Shown: positions 1 to 8,726, numbered from the stretch's first letter. The stretch: 64,000 nt of DNA from Agitococcus sp. (GCA_030646715.1 JAUSLJ010000014.1:1-64000), one strand, 5' to 3'. A program made the numbers and translations. The notes: a model not told the origin generated them from the sequence alone.

Positions 1-99
1 GAACATGCGACAGAATGGCTATGGTTTTACAACCATGAACGACCGAACAAAGCTAATGGTGGGATACCACCAAAGCAAAAGCTGGCTCTAATAGCCTAA
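1..99 (+). CDS. IS3-family transposase (OrfB), C-terminal end only
   Basis: The window opens inside a reading frame that continues for 32 codons to a TAA at 97-99. The residues include EWLWFYNHERPN followed by GGIPPKQKLA, the typical C-terminal end of the DDE integrase-type transposase (OrfB) of IS3-family elements, in which a W-x-x-F-Y-N-x-x-R-P-H/N block is followed by G-x-x-P-x-x. The rest of the gene lies left of the window, so whether the element is complete or functional cannot be judged. The family assignment rests on these residues only; the IS group is not resolved. Confidence 0.8.
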   Translation, partial: EHATEWLWFYNHERPNKANGGIPPKQKLALIA

Positions 100-139
100 C
101 CTCTACTTTTAACTTCGGTTAAAAAAGGGATGATTACCA
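1..139 (+). mobile_element. Right end of an IS3-family insertion sequence
   Basis: The transposase stop at 97-99 is followed by about 40 bases ending in GGGATGATTACCA at 127-139. IS3-family elements end in a short inverted repeat finishing with CA, usually 30-100 bases after the orfB stop, so 138-139 is a reasonable right boundary. The left end is outside the window, so the inverted repeat and target duplication cannot be confirmed. The boundary is inferred; the presence of the element is seen. Confidence 0.5.
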
Positions 140-309
140 TAACAGTAATAGTAGTGCAGTCAAGGCGCGTACAATAATCACTCCAACACAACAAATACCT
201 TATTTTTAGCGCGCAACACAATCCAACACCCTGATATTTTTTGCTTTTTCATTTTAAACTCAGGTACAGTTGATTTTTAAGAAACTCTAGGTTCCGTCAG
301 GTTTAAAAT
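140..309. other. AT-rich spacer between IS end and first gene
   Basis: These 170 bases carry no open frame of note. They lie between the inferred IS end and the next gene and presumably hold its promoter. The runs TTGCTTTTTCATTTTAAACT (240-259) and TTGATTTTTAAG (269-280) are AT-rich, but I could not pick out a convincing -35/-10 pair. Confidence 0.3.
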
Positions 310-1173
310 ATGTTTAAAGCCGTGATAAAAATGGGAAACTTACTTTTGTTTTGCTTAAGCCTGTTTATTAGCCCGCACGCAAAAGCAAACCCTACGCCTC
401 TTTCAGCAGAATATTTGCGTCGCTTTGAAACTGCTATTGTAAAACAACCCGTTCATGGAGATGTGGCACTTTTAGTACGACAGGGAGCAAAAATACTGCA
501 TCATAAAGTTGTCGTTAAACCTCAAAAAAGTTATATCAGCCGCGCCAATAAATTTCCCTACTCTTTAGAATATGCTTTGTGGGCATTGCGTGATGAACAG
601 CTAAATATCGAAAAAAAGACTTTTAGTTTAACCAAAGATAAAAAATTTGAATCATATCTAGCGTTCACCTTAAGCCATCCTTCTTCATCCATTGATATTG
701 AAAAAATATACATCTCGCAGATAAGAATGGTAATCAATATAATGAAAATCGCCATTGAGTGTAAAAAAAATGGCTTTCTTACCGATTTGATTGGAGAGCC
801 AGGTTATGAATACGTATCCACACATCAACTTTTCACATTAGTTTTGGCAAAACATCAAGGATGCATAACTGCAAGACAGTATGAAGCCACTTTACCTATT
901 TATGCAACTAGAGTAAAAAACGAGCTCGATGTGGTAGGAGATAAACTGAGTGATCTTCAAGTAGAGAGAGCCGCAATGTTAGCTCTTATTGGCAGAGTAG
1001 ATTTAATACCTATTACACTAATCAAAAATATTATTAAATCGCAGAGAAAAGACGGTTTTTGGCTGTATGTAGATAACATAACACCACGACTTATTCCTAA
1101 AGAACATACATCAGCATTAGCATATTACCTTCTTGCTGCAAGTCAAACACATATTGAAAGAACATCGCCCTAG
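310..1173 (+). CDS. Exported protein of unknown function
   Basis: This 287-residue protein is not one I recognise. A hydrophobic stretch at residues 10-20 (NLLLFCLSLFI) ending in HAKA at about residue 26 is a good signal peptide, so it should act in the periplasm or outside. A second ATG at residue 8 would give a more compact signal peptide and could be the true start. The C-terminal part has the pattern I-x-x-Q-R-x-D-G-F-W followed about 20 residues later by H-T-S-A-L-A-Y-Y-L-L. This recalls repeats of alpha/alpha-toroid proteins (squalene cyclase/prenyltransferase fold), where QxxDGxW precedes a helix with H-T-A-x-A; that is a resemblance, not an identification. It is convergent with clpX and next to an IS end, where many relatives carry lon, so it may be a genomic-island gene. 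Confidence 0.6.
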   Translation: MFKAVIKMGNLLLFCLSLFISPHAKANPTPLSAEYLRRFETAIVKQPVHGDVALLVRQGAKILHHKVVVKPQKSYISRANKFPYSLEYALWALRDEQLNIEKKTFSLTKDKKFESYLAFTLSHPSSSIDIEKIYISQIRMVINIMKIAIECKKNGFLTDLIGEPGYEYVSTHQLFTLVLAKHQGCITARQYEATLPIYATRVKNELDVVGDKLSDLQVERAAMLALIGRVDLIPITLIKNIIKSQRKDGFWLYVDNITPRLIPKEHTSALAYYLLAASQTHIERTSP

Positions 1174-1224
1174 CGCACTTATAGCACACATACTTTCTGA
1201 TCAAGGGAAAAGAAAAACTGTACA

Positions 1225-1258
1225 AGTTTGCTTTTCTAAAATACTAGAAAAGCAAACT
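1225..1258 (-). terminator. Terminator between convergent genes (14-bp stem)
   Basis: AGTTTGCTTTTCTA at 1225-1238 is perfectly complementary to 1245-1258, with a 6-base loop. On the minus strand the hairpin is followed a few bases later by a T-rich stretch (complement of 1205-1217), so it probably terminates the clp operon after clpX. It may also act on the plus-strand gene ending at 1173, although no T-run follows on that side. Confidence 0.65.
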
Positions 1259-1300
1259 AAAACACTTACAGGCCAAGATGCTTTTTATATACAACAGCAA

Positions 1301-2662
1301 TTAAGAAGCTTTTAAGCTTTTCGGCTCTAAGACATCTTCAACCACAGAAAGTTCCGTCACTTTTTCAGTATTTTCTGGGACTGCCACTACTTTTTCAGTT
1401 TGATAAACAATTAACGGTTCTTGGTGCTCATTAATTGTCGTTTCACTGACCACGACTTTGCACACCCCTTCTAAAGAAGGTAAGTCATACATCGTACCCA
1501 GCAACGCACCTTCTAAAATTGAGCGCAAACCACGAGCACCTGTCTTACGCTCCATCGCTTTTTTAGCAATAGCCGTTAACGACTCCGTACTAAACTCTAA
1601 ATCCACACCTTCCATTTCAAAGAGCTTGTGATATTGCTTAGTCAACGCATTGCGTGGTTCAGTCAAAATTTGCATCAATGCCGCTTCATCCAACTCTTCT
1701 AAAGTGGCAATCACTGGCAGACGACCAATAAACTCGGGAATTAAACCAAATTTAATTAGATCTTCAGGCTCTACTTCTTTAAAGACTTGACCGACGCTTT
1801 TTTCTTGGTCTTTGCCTTTGACGGTGGCATTAAAGCCAATACCGCTTTTTTCGGAACGACCGAGAATCACTTTTTCTAAGCCCGCAAACGCACCACCACA
1901 GATAAAGAGAATATTGGAGGTATCAACCTGCAAAAACTCTTGCTGTGGATGCTTACGGCCACCTTGCGGCGGTACAGAAGCCATTGTCCCTTCAATCAGT
2001 TTCAACAAGGCTTGTTGTACGCCTTCACCCGAAACATCACGAGTAATTGATGGATTGTCGGACTTACGCGAAATTTTATCAATTTCATCGATATAGACGA
2101 TACCGCGTTGCGCTTTCTCAACATCGTAGTCACATTTTTGCAGCAGTTTTTGAATAATATTTTCAACGTCTTCACCAACATAACCTGCTTCGGTTAATGT
2201 TGTCGCATCTGCCATCGTAAATGGTACGTCTAGTAAACGCGCTAAAGTTTCAGCTAATAACGTTTTACCTGAACCCGTTGGCCCTATCAGCAAAATATTA
2301 CTTTTCGACAGTTCTACTTCCGTCGATTTTTTATTATTTACGGCTTTTTTCGCACCTGCACGTAAGCGTTTATAATGATTATAAACGGCAACGGCGAGGA
2401 CTTTTTTCGCTTTTTCCTGACCAATAACATAGTCATCCAACGTCAGTTTGATTTCATGGGGAATCGGTAGATTATCATCTGTTTTTTTGCTGCTGGCTTC
2501 CGCTTCTGGCTCTTGGCGAATAATGTCATTGCATAAATCGACACATTCATTGCAAATATAAACCGATGGCCCTGCAATCAGTTTTGACACTTCATGTTGA
2601 TTTTTGCCACAAAAAGAACAAAACAGCATCTTTTCACTACGGCTTTTACGGTCATCACTCAT
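1301..2662 (-). CDS. clpX: ATP-dependent Clp protease ATP-binding subunit ClpX
   Basis: ClpX is the AAA+ unfoldase that recognises tagged proteins and feeds them into ClpP in the cytoplasm. The N-terminal zinc-binding domain has C15-x2-C18 and C37-x2-C40. Walker A is GPTGSGKT at about 127-134, the substrate-gripping pore loop GYVG is near 160-163, Walker B with DEID is near 191-195, an RKH loop (GGRKHP) follows, the ClpP-docking loop contains IGF, and the sensor-2 region reads GARGLRS. The length of 453 residues is slightly above the usual 425 because of an extended C-terminus. The start has a good GAGGAAA ribosome site. It lies 31 bases after clpP, as in most proteobacteria. Confidence 0.97.
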   Translation of the reverse strand: MSDDRKSRSEKMLFCSFCGKNQHEVSKLIAGPSVYICNECVDLCNDIIRQEPEAEASSKKTDDNLPIPHEIKLTLDDYVIGQEKAKKVLAVAVYNHYKRLRAGAKKAVNNKKSTEVELSKSNILLIGPTGSGKTLLAETLARLLDVPFTMADATTLTEAGYVGEDVENIIQKLLQKCDYDVEKAQRGIVYIDEIDKISRKSDNPSITRDVSGEGVQQALLKLIEGTMASVPPQGGRKHPQQEFLQVDTSNILFICGGAFAGLEKVILGRSEKSGIGFNATVKGKDQEKSVGQVFKEVEPEDLIKFGLIPEFIGRLPVIATLEELDEAALMQILTEPRNALTKQYHKLFEMEGVDLEFSTESLTAIAKKAMERKTGARGLRSILEGALLGTMYDLPSLEGVCKVVVSETTINEHQEPLIVYQTEKVVAVPENTEKVTELSVVEDVLEPKSLKAS

Positions 2663-2693
2663 CGCTTTTCCTCTTTATTCCTGCGAATACCAC

Positions 2694-3293
2694 TTAGAGA
2701 CGTTGCTCAAGTACCGCATCAATTAGACCATATTGGCGAGCATCTTCTGCCCCCATAAAATTATCGCGGTCTGTATCTCTTTCGACACGCTCAAGCGGTT
2801 GACCTGTATGTTTAGCCATACACTCATTCAAACGCGAACGAATTTTTAAAATTTCTTGAGCGTGAATCGCAATATCGGAGGCTTGGCCACGGAAACCACC
2901 TAAAGGTTGGTGAATCATCACTCGTGAATTTGGCAAGCAATAACGCTTACCATGAGCACCTGCCGTTAATAAAAATGCGCCCATCGAGCAGGCTTGGCCG
3001 ATACAAATGGTGCTGACATCAGGCTTAATGAATTGCATAGTGTCATAAATCGCCATTCCCGCAGTGACTGAGCCACCTGGAGAGTTAATATATAAATGAA
3101 TATCTTTATCAGGGTTTTCAGATTCTAAAAATAATAGTTGCGCAACAATTAAGTTGGACATGTGGTCTTCCACTTCGCCCACCAAAAAAATAACGCGCTC
3201 TTTTAATAATCGAGAATAAATATCATAGGCACGTTCACCACGGGCGGACTGTTCTACCACCATTGGCACGAGGCCACTATTAACAGGCATCAT
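2694..3293 (-). CDS. clpP: ATP-dependent Clp protease proteolytic subunit ClpP
   Basis: ClpP is the serine peptidase that forms the double-ring chamber used by ClpX. The catalytic triad is visible with the family spacing: S103 in QACSMGAF, H128 in VMIHQPLGG and D177 in DTDRDNF, 25 and 49 residues apart as in the E. coli enzyme. At 199 residues it is a normal length, with a short N-terminal propeptide. It sits between tig and clpX in the classic tig-clpP-clpX order, all on the minus strand. Because a terminator hairpin lies after tig, clpP probably has its own promoter in the 244-base gap 3294-3537. Confidence 0.97.
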   Translation of the reverse strand: MMPVNSGLVPMVVEQSARGERAYDIYSRLLKERVIFLVGEVEDHMSNLIVAQLLFLESENPDKDIHLYINSPGGSVTAGMAIYDTMQFIKPDVSTICIGQACSMGAFLLTAGAHGKRYCLPNSRVMIHQPLGGFRGQASDIAIHAQEILKIRSRLNECMAKHTGQPLERVERDTDRDNFMGAEDARQYGLIDAVLEQRL

Positions 3294-3490
3294 TTGGTTG
3301 TTCTCTATGTAGTTTAGACAAATCGTTTAGCGTGTAGGACGAGTTTAAATTATTTTGACGTTGATGCCATTGGCAATAAAAATCATCTAACCACATTACA
3401 GGCTAATCAAGAAAACTTTTAACAGAAATTCATACGCTAATCTAGTGAATTAAGGTCATTTAGACCAATGACAAAGCTATTACAAAGCCC

Positions 3491-3524
3491 AAAAAACAAC
3501 TGGCACTCTAAGTGCCAGTTGTTT
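3491..3524 (-). terminator. Rho-independent terminator after tig
   Basis: AAACAACTGGCACT (3494-3507) pairs perfectly with 3511-3524 around a 3-base loop. Read on the minus strand, the stem ends in a run of six T (complement of 3491-3496). It lies 14 bases beyond the tig stop codon, so it should end the tig transcript, leaving some or all clpP transcription to a separate promoter. Confidence 0.85.
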
Positions 3525-3537
3525 ATATCAGCAAAAA

Positions 3538-4842
3538 TTATTGCTGAGGACGCAACAACTCTTCATAACCGACTGCTTTGTCACTGATTTGTGCTTGCGC
3601 CAAAATCAGGTCAACTACTTGATCTTCTAACACCGCAGATTCGATTTGCGACATTTGCTCTTTGCTGCTGTAGTACCACTGAACCACTTCAGCTGGACTT
3701 TCGTAAGATTGAGCCACCTCATCCACTAAAGCACGCACACGATCAGCATCGGTTTTGATTTCATGTTGAGCAATAATTTCACTGACCAACAACGCCAAAG
3801 CCACTGAACGACGTGAATTATCAGCAAACAATTCATCAGGCAACATTTCTGGCTTGATTTGTGACGCGTTAGCACCAAACTGCTTCATGGCTTGTTCACG
3901 TTGACGAACAATTTCTTGCGATAACAGTGCTTTAGGAATATCAATGGCGTTGGTCGTCACTAAAGCATTAAAAACGGAAGCTTTGACTTTGGCACGAATG
4001 CCATTACGCAATTCACGCTCCATGTTTTTACGCACGTCAGCACGGAATTGGTCAACACCACCTTCTTTTACGCCAAACGTTTCTAAGAACTGATCATTTA
4101 GTTCAGCTAAAATAGGCTTAGTCACTTTTTTGACATTAATTTTGAACTGCGCGTCTTTACCTGCTAATTCAGCGGCTTGATAGTCGGCAGGAAAGGTGAC
4201 ATTTATGGTTAACTCATCGCCAGCTTTCACGCCGACTAATTGCTCTTCAAAGCCTGCAATCATGCGTTTAGAGCCCAAGACTAAAGCAAAATCTTGTGCA
4301 CTATTACCTGCAAAAGCCTCACCAGCAATTGAGCCTTCAAAATCAATCGTCAAACGGTCTTGGTCAACAGAAGTTTCAGTGCTGTCTTCCCAGTTGGCAC
4401 GTTGGCGACGTAAATTATCAATCATCTGATCGACATCGGCATCGGTCACTTCTGAAGTTGGACGCTCAACTGCCAAACTAGCAAAATCAGCGATGGTGAT
4501 TTCTGGATACACTTCAACAATGGCAGCAAATTCAATATCTTTGCCTTCAGCAAAACTAATTGGCACGATGTTGGGAAAACCAGCGACTTTTAGTTGTGTT
4601 TGCTCAAGTGCGGCAACATAGCTATCGCGGATGATGTCATCTAAAGCTTCGGCACGAATACCCGCACCATAACGCTTTTTAACGACCGTCACAGGCACTT
4701 TACCTGTACGAAAACCATCTAATTTAATCGTGCGTGCGGCTTGGTTAATTTTGTTATTAACAGTTTGCTCAACTTGAGTCGCTGGCACAGAGATTTTTAA
4801 ACGGCGTTCTAAGCCTGAAACATTTTCTACAGAAACTTGCAT
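3538..4842 (-). CDS. tig: Trigger factor (ribosome-associated chaperone)
   Basis: Trigger factor binds the ribosome near the exit tunnel and holds nascent chains. The N-terminal ribosome-binding domain carries the signature G-F-R-x-G-K-V-P (residues about 43-50, here with T in place of the usual K/P). It is followed by a PPIase FKBP-like domain (about 155-245, DRLTIDFEGSIAGEAFAG) and the C-terminal helical chaperone arms. The length of 434 residues is normal for the family. Upstream, GAGGATGCT precedes the ATG as ribosome site. It is the first gene of the tig-clpP-clpX group. Confidence 0.96.
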   Translation of the reverse strand: MQVSVENVSGLERRLKISVPATQVEQTVNNKINQAARTIKLDGFRTGKVPVTVVKKRYGAGIRAEALDDIIRDSYVAALEQTQLKVAGFPNIVPISFAEGKDIEFAAIVEVYPEITIADFASLAVERPTSEVTDADVDQMIDNLRRQRANWEDSTETSVDQDRLTIDFEGSIAGEAFAGNSAQDFALVLGSKRMIAGFEEQLVGVKAGDELTINVTFPADYQAAELAGKDAQFKINVKKVTKPILAELNDQFLETFGVKEGGVDQFRADVRKNMERELRNGIRAKVKASVFNALVTTNAIDIPKALLSQEIVRQREQAMKQFGANASQIKPEMLPDELFADNSRRSVALALLVSEIIAQHEIKTDADRVRALVDEVAQSYESPAEVVQWYYSSKEQMSQIESAVLEDQVVDLILAQAQISDKAVGYEELLRPQQ

Positions 4843-5030
4843 AGCATCCTCTAAAATGGGGCAAAAAGCCGCTCACACAGTATTCGACAAAAAAACAGGT
4901 CTGTTTCAATTCGAATAGTTAAAAACAGAAACGGGGGATTATACGGAAGATTGATATTTAGAAAAGAGTAAACGCGAGAAAATTTGATTTAAAGCACCTT
5001 ACTACTCGTGCATTATCGTTTCAAAATAAC

Positions 5031-5630
5031 TCAAAGCTCTTGTCGTTTGTCTTTATTTTCCAGCCACTCCAACATATCAGCATTTTTGACGCGGCGGTAA
5101 ATATCTTCTACAGATACTGTTAAGCCAATGGAGTGAAAGGTCATGTCATCACCTAAATAATGAACACTTTGCTCCCAATGGTTATCTTGCGTTTTGAACC
5201 ACAACTCAATTTCAACAAAGTCTTGTTCGATGAGAGCATATTCTTGTAATGATGGAATTTGGAAATAGGCTTGACGTTTAAAGGTTTTATCGTGTTGGCG
5301 TGTGGTTTTAGATAACACTTCGACAATAATGGTTGGATTTTCGGTGTAATAATCCTCTTCTTTACCACTACAATCCACCATCACATCAGGATAAAAATAG
5401 TTTTTACCGACTTTAACTTTCATATCGGAAGCATAGGGTTGGCAAGGATTATCTTGCAAATGATTATAAAAAAGATAAGAAACCGTCATAGTAATAAGAT
5501 TATGGTCTTTATGTGCGCCTGCCATGGCATACACTTCGCCATCAATAAACTCATGACGAACTTCTGACTGTAACTCACCTGTTAAGTAGTCTTGTTCAGT
5601 AATCAAATTATATTTTGTGGCAATGGTCAT
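5031..5630 (-). CDS. Uma2-family (DUF820) putative endonuclease, copy 1
   Basis: Uma2/DUF820 proteins have a PD-(D/E)xK nuclease-like fold; the family is very abundant in cyanobacteria and scattered in other bacteria, and its role is unproven. The fold residues can be seen: HEFIDGEVYAMAG near the N-terminus, the acidic strand YFYPDVMVDC, and IIVEVLS with a nearby K/R-rich TRQHDKTFKR. I start at the ATG of MTIATKYN, because AAGGA lies 8 bases upstream and the paralogue at 6231-6815 begins at the equivalent point; an ATG 24 bases further upstream exists but lacks this support. It follows a DUF29 gene by 30 bases, probably in one transcript. Confidence 0.85.
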   Translation of the reverse strand: MTIATKYNLITEQDYLTGELQSEVRHEFIDGEVYAMAGAHKDHNLITMTVSYLFYNHLQDNPCQPYASDMKVKVGKNYFYPDVMVDCSGKEEDYYTENPTIIVEVLSKTTRQHDKTFKRQAYFQIPSLQEYALIEQDFVEIELWFKTQDNHWEQSVHYLGDDMTFHSIGLTVSVEDIYRRVKNADMLEWLENKDKRQEL

Positions 5631-5660
5631 ATGTCGATCCTTATGCAGGTTCAATGCGTT

Positions 5661-6098
5661 TTACTCTGGAAAAAACTCGTCGCCTAAAACTTGCTCCATC
5701 GTCCAAGGACAAGATTTTGGAAATATCGCGCGACCAATGCCAGTCTCTTTTGTCGCTTGAATGGTCGCATCTGCCCAAGCATCATCAATACACTCTGTAT
5801 CAAGCAGAGATGCTTTTAGACTTGGCGTTTGTTTCAATCGCCTTGAAACAATCCTGCGTTGATCTTTGATAGTTAGTTCCCAGCTCACTCCACGATGTGT
5901 AGGCTGATACTGCCATTTCAATAAATAAGCAATTAACACCGCCATACGACTTTCTAACTCGCGCTGTTCGCTTTTGCCCACGTCTTCTATCTCCTCGGCG
6001 ATATTCTCTAAGTCGAGCATGTCAAAGCGACCCGCACGAATAAAGGCAGCTTGCTCATTCGCCCATGCAACAATGTCTTTTTCGTAGGCAACGCTCAT
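5661..6098 (-). CDS. DUF29-family protein
   Basis: This 145-residue protein matches the DUF29 family: an N-terminal YEKDIVAWANEQAAFIRAGR, then LDLENIAEEIEDVGKSEQRELESR, then a helix with LLKWQYQP and a basic RRIVSRRLKQTPSLK region. DUF29 genes are of unknown function, are often multi-copy and are often found beside Uma2/DUF820 genes, as here, which suggests a paired function. No membrane segment or signal peptide is present, so it should be cytoplasmic. A decayed copy of the same gene lies at 6945-7114, which indicates that the DUF29/Uma2 pair was duplicated. Confidence 0.85.
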   Translation of the reverse strand: MSVAYEKDIVAWANEQAAFIRAGRFDMLDLENIAEEIEDVGKSEQRELESRMAVLIAYLLKWQYQPTHRGVSWELTIKDQRRIVSRRLKQTPSLKASLLDTECIDDAWADATIQATKETGIGRAIFPKSCPWTMEQVLGDEFFPE

Positions 6099-6161
6099 TT
6101 TATAAACCTCTTGATTGACACATTGAGTTTACGGTACTCTCGATTTTGGCGCAAAAGACCA

Positions 6162-6185
6162 CAAAAAAACAGCCTTCGTAGGCTG
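6162..6185 (-). terminator. Terminator after the second Uma2 gene
   Basis: CAGCCT (6170-6175) pairs with AGGCTG (6180-6185) around a 4-base loop. On the minus strand it is followed by seven T (complement of 6163-6169). It ends transcription of the Uma2 gene at 6231-6815 before the DUF29 gene starts. Confidence 0.8.
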
Positions 6186-6213
6186 CTCTTTTATTCATTT
6201 AGCTGATATTTGT

Positions 6214-6230
6214 CCCGTATCGCATACGGG
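6214..6230. repeat. Short palindromic repeat CCCGTAT-n3-ATACGGG
   Basis: A 7-bp perfect inverted repeat with a 3-base centre lies directly against the stop codon of the second Uma2 gene. Related sequences occur at 7235-7250 and 45295-45310, always between genes. This looks like a small extragenic palindromic repeat family of this genome. Its role, if any, is unknown. Confidence 0.55.
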
Positions 6231-6815
6231 CTACACTTGCTTTTTCTCTAACCACGTTTGCATATCGGCATTTTTAACCCGTTGATAAATATCTTCGACA
6301 GCAATAGTAAAACCTATAGAGGCGAAGTGAATCTCATCACCAAGATAATACGCAGTTTGTAGCCAAATATTATTATCAGTGCGTCGCCATACTTCAATTT
6401 CAGCAATATCTTGCTCAATCAACACATATTCTTGCAAACTTGGAATACTAAAATATAAATCACGTTTAAAGGTTTTGTCATGCTGGCGTGTAGAGTTGGA
6501 TAACACTTCCACGATGATGGTTGGGGTTTCAGTAAAATACCCTTCAAAATCTGTACAGTCCACAAGTACATCAGGATAAAAATAATTTTTACCTATTTTG
6601 ACTTTCATGTCTGATGAATAAGGCTGGCATGGTTTATTTTCTAGATGATTGCCGAATTTACGCGACATCGTATCCGCCAGTAACACATGATGACGATGTG
6701 CCCCTGCCATGGCATACACTTGTCCATCAATATATTCATGTTTAATATCAGAAATCAACTCGCCATCCAGATATTCTTGTTCACTAATTGTGTGTTGTGA
6801 TTCAACCAAGGCCAT
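6231..6815 (-). CDS. Uma2-family (DUF820) putative endonuclease, copy 2
   Basis: This 194-residue paralogue of the Uma2 protein at 5031-5630 has the same layout: HEYIDGQVYAMAGAHRHH, then YFYPDVLVDC, then PTIIVEVLSNSTRQHDKTFKR, then SIPSLQEYVLIEQD. The two proteins are alike along their whole length, and each has, or had, a DUF29 gene directly upstream, so they arose by tandem duplication of a module. The putative PD-(D/E)xK residues (D in FYPDV, E in IVEVL) are intact in both. Biological role is unknown; no signal or membrane segment is seen. Confidence 0.85.
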   Translation of the reverse strand: MALVESQHTISEQEYLDGELISDIKHEYIDGQVYAMAGAHRHHVLLADTMSRKFGNHLENKPCQPYSSDMKVKIGKNYFYPDVLVDCTDFEGYFTETPTIIVEVLSNSTRQHDKTFKRDLYFSIPSLQEYVLIEQDIAEIEVWRRTDNNIWLQTAYYLGDEIHFASIGFTIAVEDIYQRVKNADMQTWLEKKQV

Positions 6816-6944
6816 GATTTTACCTTAAGTGATGCAGTGACTTATATTGTATGAGGTAATACAAGACTAAGCCAAACTATAGAAAATACACAAGATCTCA
6901 ACCGCAAAAAGTCTGCCATATTCCAAGTTTAGGAAACTTGATGA

Positions 6945-7114
6945 GCCATTAAAACTGCCATACGACTTTCTAATTCACGTTGTTATCTTTTGCTCACGCC
7001 TTCTATTTCCTCAGCGAAATTCTCCATATCGAGCATATCAAAACGACCCTCACGAATATAGGCGGCTTGCTTATTCGCCCATGCCGCCATGTCTTTTTCT
7101 TATGCGACACTCAT
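6945..7114 (-). pseudogene. DUF29 gene fragment with two in-frame stops
   Basis: Read on the minus strand from the ATG at 7112-7114, the sequence repeats the N-terminal third of the DUF29 gene at 5661-6098. It keeps WANKQAAYIREGRFDML and QRELESRMAVL, but codon 5 is TAA (TAC in the intact copy) and a second TAA replaces the codon after KR, where the intact gene has KSE. Similarity stops near 6945, and the C-terminal two thirds are missing. The homology continues upstream of the ATG to about 7153, so the 5' region was duplicated as well. It preceded the second Uma2 gene in the same arrangement as the intact pair. Confidence 0.9.
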
Positions 7115-7181
7115 TTTATAAACCCCTTCATGACACATTGAGTATACGACACTCATTCAGTTCTCACATAAAACGATTATC

Positions 7182-7214
7182 AAAAAAAATAGCCCTTGAT
7201 CGGACTATTTTTTT
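7182..7214 (-). terminator. Terminator of the Fil-like operon
   Basis: A 13-bp stem with one mismatch pairs 7183-7195 with 7202-7214 around the loop TTGATC. On the minus strand it ends in a run of T (complement of the A-run starting at 7182). It lies about 55 bases beyond the last gene of the four-gene exported-protein operon. The A/T-rich arms could also end transcripts arriving on the plus strand. Confidence 0.8.
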
Positions 7215-7234
7215 CTTATATTTGCTATATTTTT

Positions 7235-7250
7235 CCCGTATTTCATACGG
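7235..7250. repeat. Short palindromic repeat, CCCGTAT family
   Basis: CCCGTATTTCATACGG is a slightly decayed copy of the palindrome at 6214-6230 and sits between a terminator and the stop codon of the gene at 7269. It is followed by AATACGACAC, whereas the first copy is followed by CTACACT. Confidence 0.5.
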
Positions 7251-7268
7251 AATACGACACTTTTTTCT

Positions 7269-8654
7269 TTAGCAAAACTTTAGTGTACCGTAACAGTTCG
7301 GGGTAAAACTTTGTGCACTTAGCTGTAAGTCTGATAAAGGAAAATCAACCGTAGTTCCTGTCACATTTACCGTGCCAATCGGTAAACTACCACCAAAACA
7401 GGACAAGCCACTACAATAAGCCATTGCACCGCCACAATCTGGACTACCTGTTGGACAAGCTCGATAATGTCTATATAATGTACAATTAATACCAGGAGCT
7501 GTCGGGTTACTACAGCCAACTGGCCCAAGTGCTTGTGATAAAACAGCATTGGTAATCGCCACTGTAGCAGTTGGTGTAACACTACCAATATTTATTTGAT
7601 CTTCAAATGCCATCCACCAACCTTTTTCTGCCGCTGCTGCTGCACCTGGCCAATGTACATCTTGCCCTTGTACCGATAGTGAAAATGGATTATTGATATC
7701 AAGCTTGTGAATAAAGCCCAAATCTTGCACGATAGGTACATTCGCGACTAAACCCGTGATTGTACCAGTCACATCTTTGTTTAAAGTTAAATCCAAACAG
7801 CCGAATACGCAAATAACATTATCAATGACGGCATCCATGTTACCCGTAAATGCAATACCACCAATGTTTCCTGTACCTGTTAAGTTAGCAGATGTCATAC
7901 GGTTACCCGCAATAACAACAGGAGCTGTTGTGATCGCCGCGGTAGCCGAAGCAAGATTCAAAGTGTAAACTGTTGAGGCGAAGTTTCGAACTCCAATACC
8001 CAAAAAGTCAACATCAACACGCCCTGTCATCGCTTTGCTCACATCACTATAAGTCATAGATCTAGCCTGAGTAGTTGCTGTACCTGTCGCCGAGCCAATA
8101 TTCATATAACCACTCAGCGTGTTAATTCCATTTGGTGTGGCTGTATTTTCCGTACCTAAAGTCAGCAAACCAGTGGCCGACTCGGAACCAAAGCGAAAGC
8201 CAACCACCTTTCTTGTAGAGGCTACAGTCGGGTTTTCAATCGCAAATTGAAAGAAAGGGTTGGTTAAGATAGCACTAGACTGCACACGGTTATTTCTATT
8301 GGTAGAGGTATCTGGCGTACCTCCTACTTGAGCAGGATTACCACTCAAACTTAAATTATCAATATCAATATCACAATCACCCGCCCCATTAACGCCACCA
8401 CAACCCAGTTGAAGTTTTTTGATATTCAAGTTGGCAGCCACTTCTGCCTCAAAACCTAATTTATAAAAACCAACGTTATTTGCTGCTTCAAAGTTACCTG
8501 CATCTGTTGGGGCTAAATAACTTAACGTTACCAAAGACTGACCCTCTGCAGTTGATAACTCTCCATCATTCATTATTGACATAGACCAAACGGGTAGAGC
8601 ATACAAAGCAACACACAATAAACTCAAAAGCTTATAAAGGCTTATTTTTTTCAT
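7269..8654 (-). CDS. Exported Fil-like protein, Cys-rich C-terminus (operon gene 4)
   Basis: This 461-residue protein has a clear signal peptide (KKISLYKLLSLLCVALYALP, cleavage near residue 24) followed by MNDGELSTAEGQSL, a version of the motif shared at the N-terminus by all four proteins of this operon. The body is rich in Gly, Ala, Thr and Asn with few charges, typical of secreted beta-rich surface proteins. The last 90 residues hold many cysteines, and the chain ends NCYGTLKFC, suggesting disulfides. Acinetobacter encodes similar exported proteins in its fil cluster, annotated as a putative pilus system; I cannot assign a particular Fil name. It is the last gene of the operon, 72 bases after the preceding gene. 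Confidence 0.7.
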   Translation of the reverse strand: MKKISLYKLLSLLCVALYALPVWSMSIMNDGELSTAEGQSLVTLSYLAPTDAGNFEAANNVGFYKLGFEAEVAANLNIKKLQLGCGGVNGAGDCDIDIDNLSLSGNPAQVGGTPDTSTNRNNRVQSSAILTNPFFQFAIENPTVASTRKVVGFRFGSESATGLLTLGTENTATPNGINTLSGYMNIGSATGTATTQARSMTYSDVSKAMTGRVDVDFLGIGVRNFASTVYTLNLASATAAITTAPVVIAGNRMTSANLTGTGNIGGIAFTGNMDAVIDNVICVFGCLDLTLNKDVTGTITGLVANVPIVQDLGFIHKLDINNPFSLSVQGQDVHWPGAAAAAEKGWWMAFEDQINIGSVTPTATVAITNAVLSQALGPVGCSNPTAPGINCTLYRHYRACPTGSPDCGGAMAYCSGLSCFGGSLPIGTVNVTGTTVDFPLSDLQLSAQSFTPNCYGTLKFC

Positions 8655-8726
8655 GGCTAACGCCTCTTGGTTAAAGCAATATCATTATGAATATCATTTA
8701 AAAAATGATTTCATGCAAACTCAAGA

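Larger units (their letters stand above)
6816..7268. other. Gene-free 453-base region with DUF29 remnant and a terminator
   Basis: The stretch holds a decayed DUF29 copy with its upstream sequence (about 6945-7153), then a strong terminator hairpin (7183-7214) for the gene to the right, then a CCCGTAT-type palindrome (7235-7250). The short reading frame at 7081-7272 on the plus strand has no features of a real gene. Nothing else is seen. Confidence 0.7.

Noticed and set aside
1133-1315. 60-codon plus-strand reading frame overlapping the end of the exported-protein gene and the end of clpX
   Set aside because: No ribosome site; it covers a perfect terminator hairpin and both gene ends, so it is an artefact of the convergent junction.
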